64,000 nucleotides of DNA from the NCBI GenBank assembly GCA_021647465.1, contig JAKIUQ010000001.1, positions 248,001-312,000 of the forward strand, in the 5' to 3' direction. Under the pieces are notes generated by a model, which saw only the letters and a program-made list of their open reading frames with translations, ran no database searches and was not told the DNA's origin. This document shows, piece by piece, positions 7,857 through 15,817 of the stretch (positions within the stretch are counted from its first letter, which is position 1; each line of letters opens with the position of its first letter). This stretch comes from Emcibacter sp. (GTDB lineage: Bacteria; Pseudomonadota; Alphaproteobacteria; Sphingomonadales; Emcibacteraceae). Both the position numbers and the translations under genes were made by a program.

Positions 7857-9437
7857 ATGCTTTTTAATTCATATGAATTTATATTTGCATTTTTACCTGT
7901 AACTTTGATTGTTTTTATTTTTGTTTCCAGAATAGATTCTGAAAAGGCCATTGCTTGGCTCGTAATTGCTTCTTTATTTTTTTATGGCTGGTGGAATCAC
8001 AATTATCTTATTTTAATAATTTCCTCTATGGTGATCAATTACACGATAGGGGTTCTCATAAACAAACTTCATTCCAAGAAGAAACCCGCTAAATATATAT
8101 TAATATTTGGCATTTTGTTTAATCTATCATTACTGGGTTATTATAAATATGCGAATTTTTTCCTCGAAAACGCATCATATTTACTATCATCCCCATATGA
8201 GGTTCAACAAATTCTTTTACCCCTTGCCATATCCTTCTACACGTTCCAGCAGATTGCTTTTCTTGTTGATACCTACAAGGGCAATACAAAGGAATATAAA
8301 TTTCTGCATTATGCATTATTTGTAACTTTTTTCCCCCAGTTAATTGCAGGCCCTATTGTCCATCACAAGGAAATGCTGCCTCAATTCATGGACCGTTATA
8401 ATATCCGTTTGAACATCAATAATATCACTATTGGACTGGCTATTTTTTCAATTGGTCTGTTTAAAAAAGCGGTATTGGCAGATGGGATCGCCGTATATGC
8501 AAATCCCATATTCAGCATGGCTGAAGCTGGCCAGCAAATGGGCTTTTTCCAAAGCTGGGGGGGGGCCTTGTCATATACTCTGCAACTTTATTTTGATTTC
8601 TCCGGTTACTCTGACATGGCCATTGGAAGCGCACGCCTTTTTGGTATAAAATTGCCACTCAATTTTCATTCACCATATAAAGCACTGAATATTACCGAAT
8701 TTTGGCGACGATGGCATATCACCTTGTCACGTTTTTTGCGTGACTATATCTATATAGCGCTAGGTGGTAATCGCAAAGGAAGACTGCGTCGATATACTAA
8801 CCTCTTTACCACCATGCTGCTTGGCGGGTTATGGCATGGTGCTGGGTGGACTTTTGTAATATGGGGAGCTTTGCATGGATTGTATTTAATAATAAATCAT
8901 TTTTGGCAGTTTATTGTACAAAAATTTAATTTAATCTTTCTTCAACATTCAAAAATCTGGAAGGCTTTCGCGTGGCTGTTAACTTTTTTGGCTGTGATTA
9001 TAGGATGGGTATTTTTCCGGGCAAATAATTTGGATGCCGCAATATTATTACTGGAAAGCATGTCAGGCAAACATGGCATTTCCATTCCGAATGGCCTAGG
9101 GGTGCTATTAGGGGATTCGGGCAAGATATTAAATGAGGCTGGTATAGAGTTTTCTCATGGTGGCGGGAAAGTTTTCGTAATGACTTATATCTGGATTTTT
9201 TGTCTTTTAGCTATTGCGCTCATATGGCCCAACACACAACAGGTTATGGATAAATTTAATCCGTCCCTGAATAAAATTAAGGATAACCCTATTACTACTC
9301 TTTTGAGTGATAATATATTGATGCGTAAAGTCAAATTTAAATTTTCATATATATGGGCATTGAATATGTCCATTATTATAACCTTAGGAGTTTTGGCCTT
9401 GTCTCAAATTTCTGAATTCTTATATTTCCAGTTTTGA
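7857..9437 (+). CDS. MBOAT-family membrane O-acyltransferase, AlgI-like
   Basis: This 526-residue polytopic membrane protein has about ten or more hydrophobic segments. AlgI/DltB-family motifs are clear: SFYTFQQIAFLVDTYKG (126-142), LQLYFDFSGYSDMAIG (242-257), NFHSPYKALNITEFWRRWHITLSRFLRDY (269-297, with the conserved His287) and LGGLWHGAGWTFVIWGALHG (322-341, catalytic His327). Such enzymes move acyl groups, usually acetyl, across the membrane onto an exported polysaccharide or other extracytoplasmic acceptor. The next gene is coupled to it and is probably the periplasmic-side partner, as AlgJ/AlgX or DltD are for AlgI/DltB. The acceptor is unknown because no glycan biosynthesis genes are adjacent. 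Base composition is visibly more A/T-rich than the neighbours. Confidence 0.88.
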   Translation: MLFNSYEFIFAFLPVTLIVFIFVSRIDSEKAIAWLVIASLFFYGWWNHNYLILIISSMVINYTIGVLINKLHSKKKPAKYILIFGILFNLSLLGYYKYANFFLENASYLLSSPYEVQQILLPLAISFYTFQQIAFLVDTYKGNTKEYKFLHYALFVTFFPQLIAGPIVHHKEMLPQFMDRYNIRLNINNITIGLAIFSIGLFKKAVLADGIAVYANPIFSMAEAGQQMGFFQSWGGALSYTLQLYFDFSGYSDMAIGSARLFGIKLPLNFHSPYKALNITEFWRRWHITLSRFLRDYIYIALGGNRKGRLRRYTNLFTTMLLGGLWHGAGWTFVIWGALHGLYLIINHFWQFIVQKFNLIFLQHSKIWKAFAWLLTFLAVIIGWVFFRANNLDAAILLLESMSGKHGISIPNGLGVLLGDSGKILNEAGIEFSHGGGKVFVMTYIWIFCLLAIALIWPNTQQVMDKFNPSLNKIKDNPITTLLSDNILMRKVKFKFSYIWALNMSIIITLGVLALSQISEFLYFQF

Positions 9438-9439
9438 CC

Positions 9440-10690
9440 ATGACAGTAGGAAAATTTTTAAAAATCTGGTTTATCGGTGCTATGTTGACTTTCGGCATTG
9501 CTGTTGCCTTTAATTACTATGTTGACCCCTATGCCTTGTTTGGAAGCCAAAGAATTGCGGGGTTTAATAAAATTAAACCTGCCGCCGGCAGTCATTCTTT
9601 TCAATCTAAAATTCATACCGCACACAAACAAGAAATTGACCTGCTTATAATAGGCAATTCCCGCGCGGAAATGGGCATAGATCCTGACCATTCCTTATTT
9701 AAGAAAAAAAAGATAAGAGCCTATAATCTTGGTCAACCGGGCAGTCAAATATCCACACAATATGGTTATGCATTAGATATCCTAAGAGAGAAAGAAATCA
9801 AAACTATCATAATCTCGGTGGATTTTCTGGATTTTATCACATCAAAACATAACGTAGATCCCTATAATTGGCCCCCTGAAAAATCGTCTCAGGATAATAG
9901 ACGAAAATACAATTGGGATGGCAGCATCAATGATAGTTACACATTTCAGTATTTTAAAGATGTCTATGTTCCTCTCATCGCACTGGGAACGTTACAAGAT
10001 AGTTTTCGCACAATATTTTCTCAGAACGCTAATTCTTCAAATTTACTGCAAAATGGATTTAATCCTGCTGCCAACATGCTTTTTGCAACTCAAAACGAAG
10101 GCGTAACTGCGCTTTTTAATCAGAAAATTCCTCAAGTTATAACAAGCTTTACAGCACGAAAATTTAAAATTTATACCGACGGATATCAATGGTCGCCACA
10201 ATTTAATGCTCTGAAGTTTTTTTTAGATTACCTTCAGTCGCAGGATATTGAGGTAATAATATTCATCAACCCCTATCATATACAATATTTGGAAATCATA
10301 GAATATTCAGGATTAACCGAGGCCTTTTCGACCTGGAAAATACAGCTCGTCCAAATTGTGGAAAATCGTCATAAAAAGATTACCCTGTGGAATTTTAGTG
10401 ATCCAAGCAGTTACACCAATGAGCCAATTTTATTGTCAGGAAACAAACCCTTAAAGTGGTTCTGGGAACCAGCGCATTACCGTAAAGAACTTGGTGATTT
10501 AATTGTCCAGAATATTTTTTCTGAAGATATAGAATTGGTAAAAGATACAAGACAGTTTGGGCATATACTAACATCTGAAAATATTAGTGCCTATCTTGCA
10601 GAATATTCCGTAAAACTAAAAAAATACCGGACAGAATATCCTGAAGAATCCAAATCTATTGCGCAAAAATTTCGTGAGCTTACCAAATAG
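9440..10690 (+). CDS. Membrane-anchored SGNH-like partner of the MBOAT acyltransferase
   Basis: A 416-residue protein with an N-terminal signal anchor (about residues 4-26) and an extracytoplasmic body. The block LLIIGNSRAEMGIDPD (about 69-84) resembles the serine-containing block I of SGNH/GDSL hydrolase-like proteins that pair with MBOAT enzymes (AlgJ/AlgX/DltD-type), followed by AYNLGQPGSQIS. A C-terminal region with DPSSYTNEPILLSG and FWEPAHYRKELGD has an Asp and a His that could complete the catalytic set. The assignment is by motif and context only. An ATG at 9440 is taken as start; an in-frame TTG at 9434 overlaps the MBOAT stop, so translation is probably coupled. A/T-rich like its partner. 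Confidence 0.65.
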   Translation: MTVGKFLKIWFIGAMLTFGIAVAFNYYVDPYALFGSQRIAGFNKIKPAAGSHSFQSKIHTAHKQEIDLLIIGNSRAEMGIDPDHSLFKKKKIRAYNLGQPGSQISTQYGYALDILREKEIKTIIISVDFLDFITSKHNVDPYNWPPEKSSQDNRRKYNWDGSINDSYTFQYFKDVYVPLIALGTLQDSFRTIFSQNANSSNLLQNGFNPAANMLFATQNEGVTALFNQKIPQVITSFTARKFKIYTDGYQWSPQFNALKFFLDYLQSQDIEVIIFINPYHIQYLEIIEYSGLTEAFSTWKIQLVQIVENRHKKITLWNFSDPSSYTNEPILLSGNKPLKWFWEPAHYRKELGDLIVQNIFSEDIELVKDTRQFGHILTSENISAYLAEYSVKLKKYRTEYPEESKSIAQKFRELTK

Positions 10691-10870
10691 CGATATTTTC
10701 TAACGATAATTTTATCAAAATTTAGTTTCTCACGCCGTTTGATTGATTTTCAAAATACACATTCATTATTTGTAAACTCTTTCGTTATATCCCAATTCAA
10801 GAGATACAAGTTCTCTTCTTTCGAGCTTAAGAAATAAAATTGCGCTCCATTCAAGAATAAGGAAAGATAT

Positions 10871-11554
10871 ATGTCTATTGAATTAAACCACAAACAGGCT
10901 TTGGTTGCCGCTGCAATATCATTATCAACATTTTTTATTACCCCGCCTGCGCTGGCAGAAAATTTTGGACTAAATTTAAAAGCAAGCACTTTAGGGGCCG
11001 GAATTGAACTATCCGCCGGACTTGCAGAGAACCTCAATGTCAGAGTCGGCGCAAATTATTTTAAATTTGCTAAAACTCTGGAAGAAGACGGGACGAGTTA
11101 TGATTTCGACCTGAAATTAAACAGTTTTACGGCCCTTGTTGACTGGCATGCCTTTGGCGGCGGTTTTCGTATCACGGGCGGCGGCGTGCTGGACAAAAAC
11201 AGCCTGGAAGGCGCGGCACAGGCCAGTGACTTTTATGATATCGGCAATCAAACCTTCAGCCAGGCCGAGGTGGGCACTTTAAATGGTCTGATCAATTTCA
11301 GAAATATTTCGCCCTATGTCGGTATTGGCTGGGGCAATATGGTATACGGTGACAGCAACTGGACCTTTACCGCAGATTTGGGCGTGATTTTCACAGGAAC
11401 GCCGCGTGTTGATCTTAATTCCGTTGGGGGAACATTGTCGAATAATGCCGTTTTTCTGGCTGAAATAGCCAGAGAAGAACAAAATGTCGCCAATGATATT
11501 GATTTCTTTAAATTCTATCCGGTTGTCTCCATAGGTATGTCTTACCGCTTTTAA
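10871..11554 (+). CDS. Outer-membrane beta-barrel protein of unknown function
   Basis: This 227-residue protein has a signal peptide (charged start, hydrophobic core, ALA before Glu at about residue 29) and a body of alternating polar/hydrophobic beta-strands rich in glycine and aromatic residues, ending in the outer-membrane signature GMSYRF with terminal phenylalanine. An eight-stranded barrel is likely. AAGGAAAG-type bases lie well placed before the ATG. I cannot assign it to OmpW or another named family with confidence. It stands alone, 180 bases after the MBOAT pair and convergent with arfB. The leader from 10691 to 10870 holds no recognisable promoter or structure. Confidence 0.7.
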   Translation: MSIELNHKQALVAAAISLSTFFITPPALAENFGLNLKASTLGAGIELSAGLAENLNVRVGANYFKFAKTLEEDGTSYDFDLKLNSFTALVDWHAFGGGFRITGGGVLDKNSLEGAAQASDFYDIGNQTFSQAEVGTLNGLINFRNISPYVGIGWGNMVYGDSNWTFTADLGVIFTGTPRVDLNSVGGTLSNNAVFLAEIAREEQNVANDIDFFKFYPVVSIGMSYRF

Positions 11555-11573
11555 GATCAGGCAGCATTAAGAT

Positions 11574-11996
11574 TCAGTCATAAGAGATATTCTTCTGACG
11601 CTGTTTCTTTTGAAGCCCGTGCTTTTTTTTGGTTTCCACGCGCTTGGCCTTTGCGCGTCTGCTGGGTCGCGTCGCGCGGCGGTGTTTTGGCGGCACGGCG
11701 GCTGATTTAATTAACTCAACCAGACGTTCAAGGGCATCAGCGCGATTTCTAAGCTGGCTGCGGAAACGATTGGCGGTGATGATGATAATGCCCGCAGCCG
11801 TCATTCGGTGACCGCTTATTTTCCTCAGGCGTTCAAAAACATCCGGCACCAGCATCGGCGATTTTGAAGCATCAAAACGCAGCTGAACAGCCGTTTCCAC
11901 CTTATTGACATTCTGCCCGCCCGGCCCGGGGGAACGGATAAAATGCTCTTCAATCTCATCCTCATGTATGGAAATACTGTTGGTAATTTTTATCAT
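11574..11996 (-). CDS. arfB: Alternative ribosome-rescue peptidyl-tRNA hydrolase (ArfB/YaeJ family)
   Basis: This 140-residue, release-factor-domain protein carries the catalytic GGQ at residues 26-28 in RSPGPGGQNVNKVETAVQLRFD. It has the long, basic C-terminal tail typical of ArfB (residues about 105-140, RATRPSRRAKAKRVETKKKHGLQKKQR), which probes the empty mRNA channel of stalled ribosomes. It hydrolyses peptidyl-tRNA on non-stop complexes without codon recognition. Length and architecture separate it from RF1/RF2. It lies downstream of ssb, after that gene's terminator. Confidence 0.92.
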   Translation of the reverse strand: MIKITNSISIHEDEIEEHFIRSPGPGGQNVNKVETAVQLRFDASKSPMLVPDVFERLRKISGHRMTAAGIIIITANRFRSQLRNRADALERLVELIKSAAVPPKHRRATRPSRRAKAKRVETKKKHGLQKKQRQKNISYD

Positions 11997-12011
11997 TCAC
12001 TATTTCTAGTC

Positions 12012-12060
12012 TAAAAAGCCCCCGCATTCACAGCAGAGACAAGCTGAAATGCGGGAGCTT
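12012..12060 (-). terminator. Rho-independent terminator of ssb
   Basis: Read on the minus strand, arms AAGCTCCCGCATT and AATGCGGGGGCTT (one G/A mismatch) enclose a short loop with extra CAGC/GCTG pairing and are followed by a run of T residues. It lies 27 bases after the ssb stop codon. Confidence 0.75.
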
Positions 12061-12086
12061 AAAAAATGGAATCTCAGAAAAAGCCT

Positions 12087-12563
12087 CTAGAAGGGAATTT
12101 CATCATCAAGGTCAGAAGACCCGCCGCCGAACGAGCCGCCAGAAGATGCATTATCGCCGCCAGAAGAAGACTGATCATAAGCACCGCCGCTAGAACTCCC
12201 CCCGCCATCACCGCGCCCGCCCAGCATGGTCAATTCACCGCGAAATCTCTGCAATACCACTTCTGTTGTGTATTTTTCAACGCCCGCCTGATCTGTCCAT
12301 TTACGGGTTTGCAAGGCACCTTCGATATAAAGCGTTGACCCTTTACGCAAATATTGTTCCGCAACCTTGCACAGATTTTCATTAAATATCACCACCCGGT
12401 GCCATTCAGTTCTTTCTTTTCTCTCGCCTGTATTTCTGTCTTTCCAAGTATCAGACGTGGCAAGATTAAGGGTTACCACGGGTTTGCCATCTTGCGTATG
12501 GCGCACTTCGGGGTCTTTGCCCAGATTACCGACAAGAATTACTTTATTGACACTTCCGGCCAT
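12087..12563 (-). CDS. ssb: Single-stranded DNA-binding protein
   Basis: This 158-residue SSB binds ssDNA as a tetramer in replication, recombination and repair. The OB-fold covers about residues 5-110 (SVNKVILVGNLGKDPEVRHTQDG to a WTDQAGVEKYTTEVV block), followed by a Gly/Ser-rich linker and the acidic tip DLDDEIPF that recruits partner proteins. The start MAGSVNK at 12563 is supported by AGGAAA eight bases upstream and by family alignment; the frame runs open further upstream. It diverges from uvrA across a LexA-type box, an arrangement shared with other proteobacteria. Confidence 0.95.
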   Translation of the reverse strand: MAGSVNKVILVGNLGKDPEVRHTQDGKPVVTLNLATSDTWKDRNTGERKERTEWHRVVIFNENLCKVAEQYLRKGSTLYIEGALQTRKWTDQAGVEKYTTEVVLQRFRGELTMLGGRGDGGGSSSGGAYDQSSSGGDNASSGGSFGGGSSDLDDEIPF

Positions 12564-12600
12564 ATTATTTTTCCTAACATTAATTGATAAATCTGACACC

Positions 12601-12629
12601 ACCATAGCCGCTGTTATCACAAAATTCAA
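12601..12629 (-). promoter_or_regulatory. ssb promoter
   Basis: On the minus strand TTGAAT (plus-strand 12624-12629) and TATGGT (12601-12606) are separated by 17 bases. The adjoining LexA box at 12633-12647 lies immediately upstream of the -35, so repressor could block it. Confidence 0.55.
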
Positions 12630-12632
12630 TGA

Positions 12633-12647
12633 GAACAAAATAAGAAC
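12633..12647. promoter_or_regulatory. LexA (SOS) operator shared by ssb and uvrA
   Basis: GAAC (12633-12636), seven bases, GAAC (12644-12647): a perfect match to the alphaproteobacterial LexA direct-repeat box GAAC-N7-GAAC (reverse GTTC-N7-GTTC). It lies between the two divergent promoters of ssb and uvrA, both DNA-damage-inducible in related bacteria. Confidence 0.8.
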
Positions 12648-12655
12648 TTGACTTA

Positions 12656-12684
12656 TTGTCAAAAAATGCCAAATTGCCCATAAT
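12656..12684 (+). promoter_or_regulatory. uvrA promoter
   Basis: TTGTCA (12656-12661), 17 bases, CATAAT (12679-12684). Start of transcription would be near 12691, leaving about 34 bases before the uvrA ATG. The LexA box ends nine bases upstream of the -35. Confidence 0.6.
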
Positions 12685-12724
12685 CAGTTCGAGCAGGACA
12701 CATCAAAAATATTCAGGATTTCTT

Positions 12725-15568
12725 ATGCTGACCAAAATTTCTGTTCAGGGCGCCAGAGAGCATAACCTGAAAAATATAAATGTGGAAATCCCCCGCGATA
12801 AGCTGGTGGTGATAACAGGCCTTAGTGGTTCCGGCAAATCCTCCCTCGCCTTTGATACCATCTATGCCGAGGGTCAGCGCCGGTATGTTGAAAGCCTGTC
12901 CGCCTATGCCCGCCAGTTTCTGGAATTGATGCAGAAACCGGATTGCGATCATATTGATGGCCTGTCTCCGGCCATTTCAATTGAGCAGAAAACCACCTCG
13001 CGAAATCCGCGATCAACTGTCGGTACAGTGACCGAAATTTATGACTATATGCGGCTGCTCTTTGCGCGCATCGGCGTGCCCTATTCTCCGGCAACGGGGT
13101 TGCCAATCGAGAGCCAAACTGTCAGCCAAATGGTGGATAAGGTTATGATGCTTGAAAGGGGGACGCGCCTGTATTTACTGGCCCCAATCATTCGGGGACG
13201 AAAAGGCGAATATCGCAAGGAATTTGCCGAATTACAGCGTCAGGGTTTTCAGCGGGTGAAGGTGGATGGCACATTTTACGAAATTGATGAAATTCCGGTG
13301 CTTGATAAAAAAATAAAGCATACCATTGAAGTGGTCGTGGATCGGCTTGTGGTCAGGGATGGTCTGGAGACAAGACTTGCAGACAGCGTGGAAACGGCCT
13401 TGAATCTTGCGGACGGGCTGGCCTTGATAGAATATGCCAGCGGTGAGAAAATGGGCGAACGTCTTCTTTTTTCAGCAAAATTTTCCTGTCCGGTTTCGGG
13501 CTTTACCATAGAGGAAATCGAACCCCGGCTTTTTTCTTTTAACAATCCATTTGGGGCTTGCCCCGTCTGTGATGGTCTGGGCAAAAAACTTTATTTTGAT
13601 CCGCAACTGGTGGTGCCGGACACCTCCAAAAGCCTTAATGATGGTGCATTGGCACCCTGGTCAAAATCCAACGCCCCCTATTATGCCCAAACGTTAAAAA
13701 GCCTTGCCAAGCATTTTAAATTCAAAACCAGCCACCCATGGGAAAAGCTTACGGCAAAAGTGCAGGATGTCATTCTTTATGGCAGCGGCAGTGAAACAAT
13801 CGAGATGATTTACAGCGATGACCGGAAGGAATATAAGGTCGAAAAACCTTTTGAAGGCATTATCGGTAATATCGAACGTCGGTGGCGGGAAACCGACAGC
13901 AATATGATCCGGGAAGAGCTGGGCAAATATCAAAGCGCCTCGGAATGTGAGGCTTGCGAAGGTTATCGTCTGAAACAAGAAGCCTTGTCCGTGAAGATTG
14001 ACCATCATCATATCGGTCAATTAACAGAGTTTTCCGTTGCTGAATCTTTTGACTGGTTCAGAGCGTTACCAGAAAAACTTAATGACAAACAGCAGGAAAT
14101 TGCCAGCCGAATTTTAAAGGAAATTATTTCCCGGTTGGCGTTTCTCAATAATGTTGGCTTGAATTACCTCAATCTGTCGCGAAAATCCGGCAGCCTTTCG
14201 GGCGGAGAATCACAAAGAATTCGTCTGGCCTCTCAGATTGGTTCCGGTTTGACCGGCGTATTATATGTTCTGGACGAGCCTTCCATTGGGCTTCACCAAC
14301 GGGATAATGACCGGCTTATGGAAACCCTGTTTAACCTGCGTGATATGGGCAATAGTGTTTTGGTGGTTGAACATGACGAAGATACCATTCGTAATGCGGA
14401 TCATATCATTGATATGGGCCCCGGTGCCGGTGAACATGGCGGTGAAATCGTGGCCGAGGGCTGTTTGCAGGATATATTGGACAATGATAACAGCCTGACG
14501 GGGCAATATTTATCAGGCAAAAAATCCATTGCTGTGCCGGCTGAACGCCGAAAGGGCCTGATGGCGGGAAAAAAACGCAAAGAAATCATCATTCAGGGCG
14601 CAACGGGCAATAATTTAAACAATGTAACGGCCGCGATTCCCCTTGGTACCATGACCTGTATCACCGGTGTTTCCGGCAGCGGAAAATCTACGCTTACCAT
14701 CGATACACTTTATCGGGGGGTTGCCCGCAAGCTGAATAACAACCGTAATGTCCCGGCCCCGCATGAGGCCATATTAGGGCTGGAGTTCATTGATAAGGTC
14801 GTGGATATCAATCAATCAGCCATTGGCCGCACGCCCAGATCAAATCCCGCGACCTATACCGGGGCATTCACCCCTATTCGAGACTGGTTTGCCGGATTGC
14901 CTGAGGCCAAAACGCGGGGCTACAAGCCGGGTCGTTTTTCTTTTAATGTCAAGGGCGGGCGCTGCGAAGCCTGTCAGGGCGACGGGCTGATCAAGATTGA
15001 AATGCATTTTCTGCCTGATGTTTACGTTCAATGTGATGTTTGTCATGGCAAAAGATACAATCGGGAAACCCTTGAAATTAAATTTAAGGGCAAATCTATT
15101 TCTGATATTCTGGATATGACCGTAGAAGAAGCGGCACGCTTTTTTGCCGCTGTACCAAGTATTCGCGATAAAATGACCACGCTCGAAAAAGTCGGATTAA
15201 GCTATATCAAAGTTGGTCAAGCGGCGACCACCCTGTCCGGCGGTGAGGCACAGCGGATCAAACTCAGCAAGGAATTATCCAAAAGATCAACGGGCCGGAC
15301 GTTATATATTCTTGATGAACCGACCACAGGGCTTCATTTCGAAGATATAAAAAAATTATTAGAGGTTTTGCATACCCTCGTTGATCAAGGCAATACCGTT
15401 GTTATCATAGAACATAATCTGGAAGTTATAAAAACCTGTGACTGGATCATTGATCTTGGGCCGGAAGGCGGTGATGGCGGCGGCCTGATACTGGCCGTTG
15501 GCACACCTGAAACAATAGTAGAATGTGAAAAAAGCTTTACGGGTCAATATCTTAAAAGCTATATATAG
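12725..15568 (+). CDS. uvrA: Excinuclease ABC subunit A
   Basis: This 947-residue UvrA is the damage-recognition ATPase of nucleotide excision repair, acting as a dimer with UvrB. Both ABC modules are intact: Walker A GLSGSGKSSL near residue 32 and GVSGSGKSTL near 645, with signature sequences LSGGESQRIRLA and LSGGEAQRIKLS and Walker B/D-loops LDEPSIGLH and LDEPTTGLH. Zinc modules have cysteine pairs at CPVCDG and at CEACQGDG/CDVCHGK. The start MLTKISVQGAREHNL is chosen because AGGA lies eight bases upstream and matches the family N-terminus; the frame is open back to a TTG at 12656. SOS-controlled through the shared LexA box. Confidence 0.97.
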   Translation: MLTKISVQGAREHNLKNINVEIPRDKLVVITGLSGSGKSSLAFDTIYAEGQRRYVESLSAYARQFLELMQKPDCDHIDGLSPAISIEQKTTSRNPRSTVGTVTEIYDYMRLLFARIGVPYSPATGLPIESQTVSQMVDKVMMLERGTRLYLLAPIIRGRKGEYRKEFAELQRQGFQRVKVDGTFYEIDEIPVLDKKIKHTIEVVVDRLVVRDGLETRLADSVETALNLADGLALIEYASGEKMGERLLFSAKFSCPVSGFTIEEIEPRLFSFNNPFGACPVCDGLGKKLYFDPQLVVPDTSKSLNDGALAPWSKSNAPYYAQTLKSLAKHFKFKTSHPWEKLTAKVQDVILYGSGSETIEMIYSDDRKEYKVEKPFEGIIGNIERRWRETDSNMIREELGKYQSASECEACEGYRLKQEALSVKIDHHHIGQLTEFSVAESFDWFRALPEKLNDKQQEIASRILKEIISRLAFLNNVGLNYLNLSRKSGSLSGGESQRIRLASQIGSGLTGVLYVLDEPSIGLHQRDNDRLMETLFNLRDMGNSVLVVEHDEDTIRNADHIIDMGPGAGEHGGEIVAEGCLQDILDNDNSLTGQYLSGKKSIAVPAERRKGLMAGKKRKEIIIQGATGNNLNNVTAAIPLGTMTCITGVSGSGKSTLTIDTLYRGVARKLNNNRNVPAPHEAILGLEFIDKVVDINQSAIGRTPRSNPATYTGAFTPIRDWFAGLPEAKTRGYKPGRFSFNVKGGRCEACQGDGLIKIEMHFLPDVYVQCDVCHGKRYNRETLEIKFKGKSISDILDMTVEEAARFFAAVPSIRDKMTTLEKVGLSYIKVGQAATTLSGGEAQRIKLSKELSKRSTGRTLYILDEPTTGLHFEDIKKLLEVLHTLVDQGNTVVIIEHNLEVIKTCDWIIDLGPEGGDGGGLILAVGTPETIVECEKSFTGQYLKSYI

Positions 15569-15593
15569 AATTTTGTTAGATTTTTCATCAAAA

Positions 15594-15626
15594 TTTACCT
15601 TTTATTAACCATAAGTGTCCTATTAT
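15594..15626 (+). promoter_or_regulatory. CtrA-type promoter ahead of the second small RNA
   Basis: TTTA (15594-15597), seven bases, TTAAC (15605-15609), then 11 bases and TATTAT (15621-15626). The first two blocks are one mismatch from the CtrA consensus TTAA-N7-TTAAC. The spacing to the -10 nearly equals that seen ahead of motA and motB in this window (10 bases). Transcription would start near 15632-15634. Confidence 0.45.
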
Positions 15627-15631
15627 GAATT

Positions 15632-15747
15632 TGTAACAGATCATCAACCAAGTCTGATTACAGCCCAACTTACTATTTACAACCCTAGTACATAATCTCC
15701 ATTATGACTTAAGCGTCTGCTTTTCCACAAAAAGCAGACGCTTTTTT
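15632..15747 (+). ncRNA. Candidate small RNA between uvrA and trmFO
   Basis: No convincing frame fills the 219 bases between uvrA and the trmFO ORF. The interval has its own promoter-like sequence and a strong terminator, giving a transcript of about 115 bases. The 5' part pairs TGTAA-CAGA (15632-15640) with TCTG-A-TTACA (15653-15662), exposing a loop containing ATCAACCAAG. A second small hairpin (15688-15696 with 15701-15708, one bulged A) has loop CTCC. Between them is an unpaired C/A-rich stretch with CCCAAC and CAACCC. An alternative is that only the terminator is functional, as the 3' end of the uvrA mRNA. Confidence 0.5.
15711..15747 (+). terminator. Strong rho-independent terminator downstream of uvrA
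   Basis: A perfect 14-bp stem (15711-15724 with 15729-15742; AAGCGTCTGC on the left arm) with a four-base loop CCAC runs into six T residues on the plus strand. It ends the candidate small RNA and any uvrA read-through. Confidence 0.88.
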
Positions 15748-15817
15748 CTATGGCTCTTTTCTATGGCTCCGGCATGCTTTAAATGATATGACCCACGTCA
15801 ATCAGGAGAAGAAGATA

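Noticed and set aside
10740..10754. FNR-like box upstream of the beta-barrel gene
   Set aside because: TTGAT-TGATT-TTCAA has the wrong spacing and a defective second half, so it is not a credible FNR site.
12564..12662. Extra 33 residues at the start of ssb
   Set aside because: The extension overlaps the promoter and LexA box; AGGAAA and the family alignment support the start at 12563.
12656..12724. Extra 23 residues at the start of uvrA
   Set aside because: They would begin with TTG inside the promoter -35 element; the conserved start and Shine-Dalgarno are at 12725.
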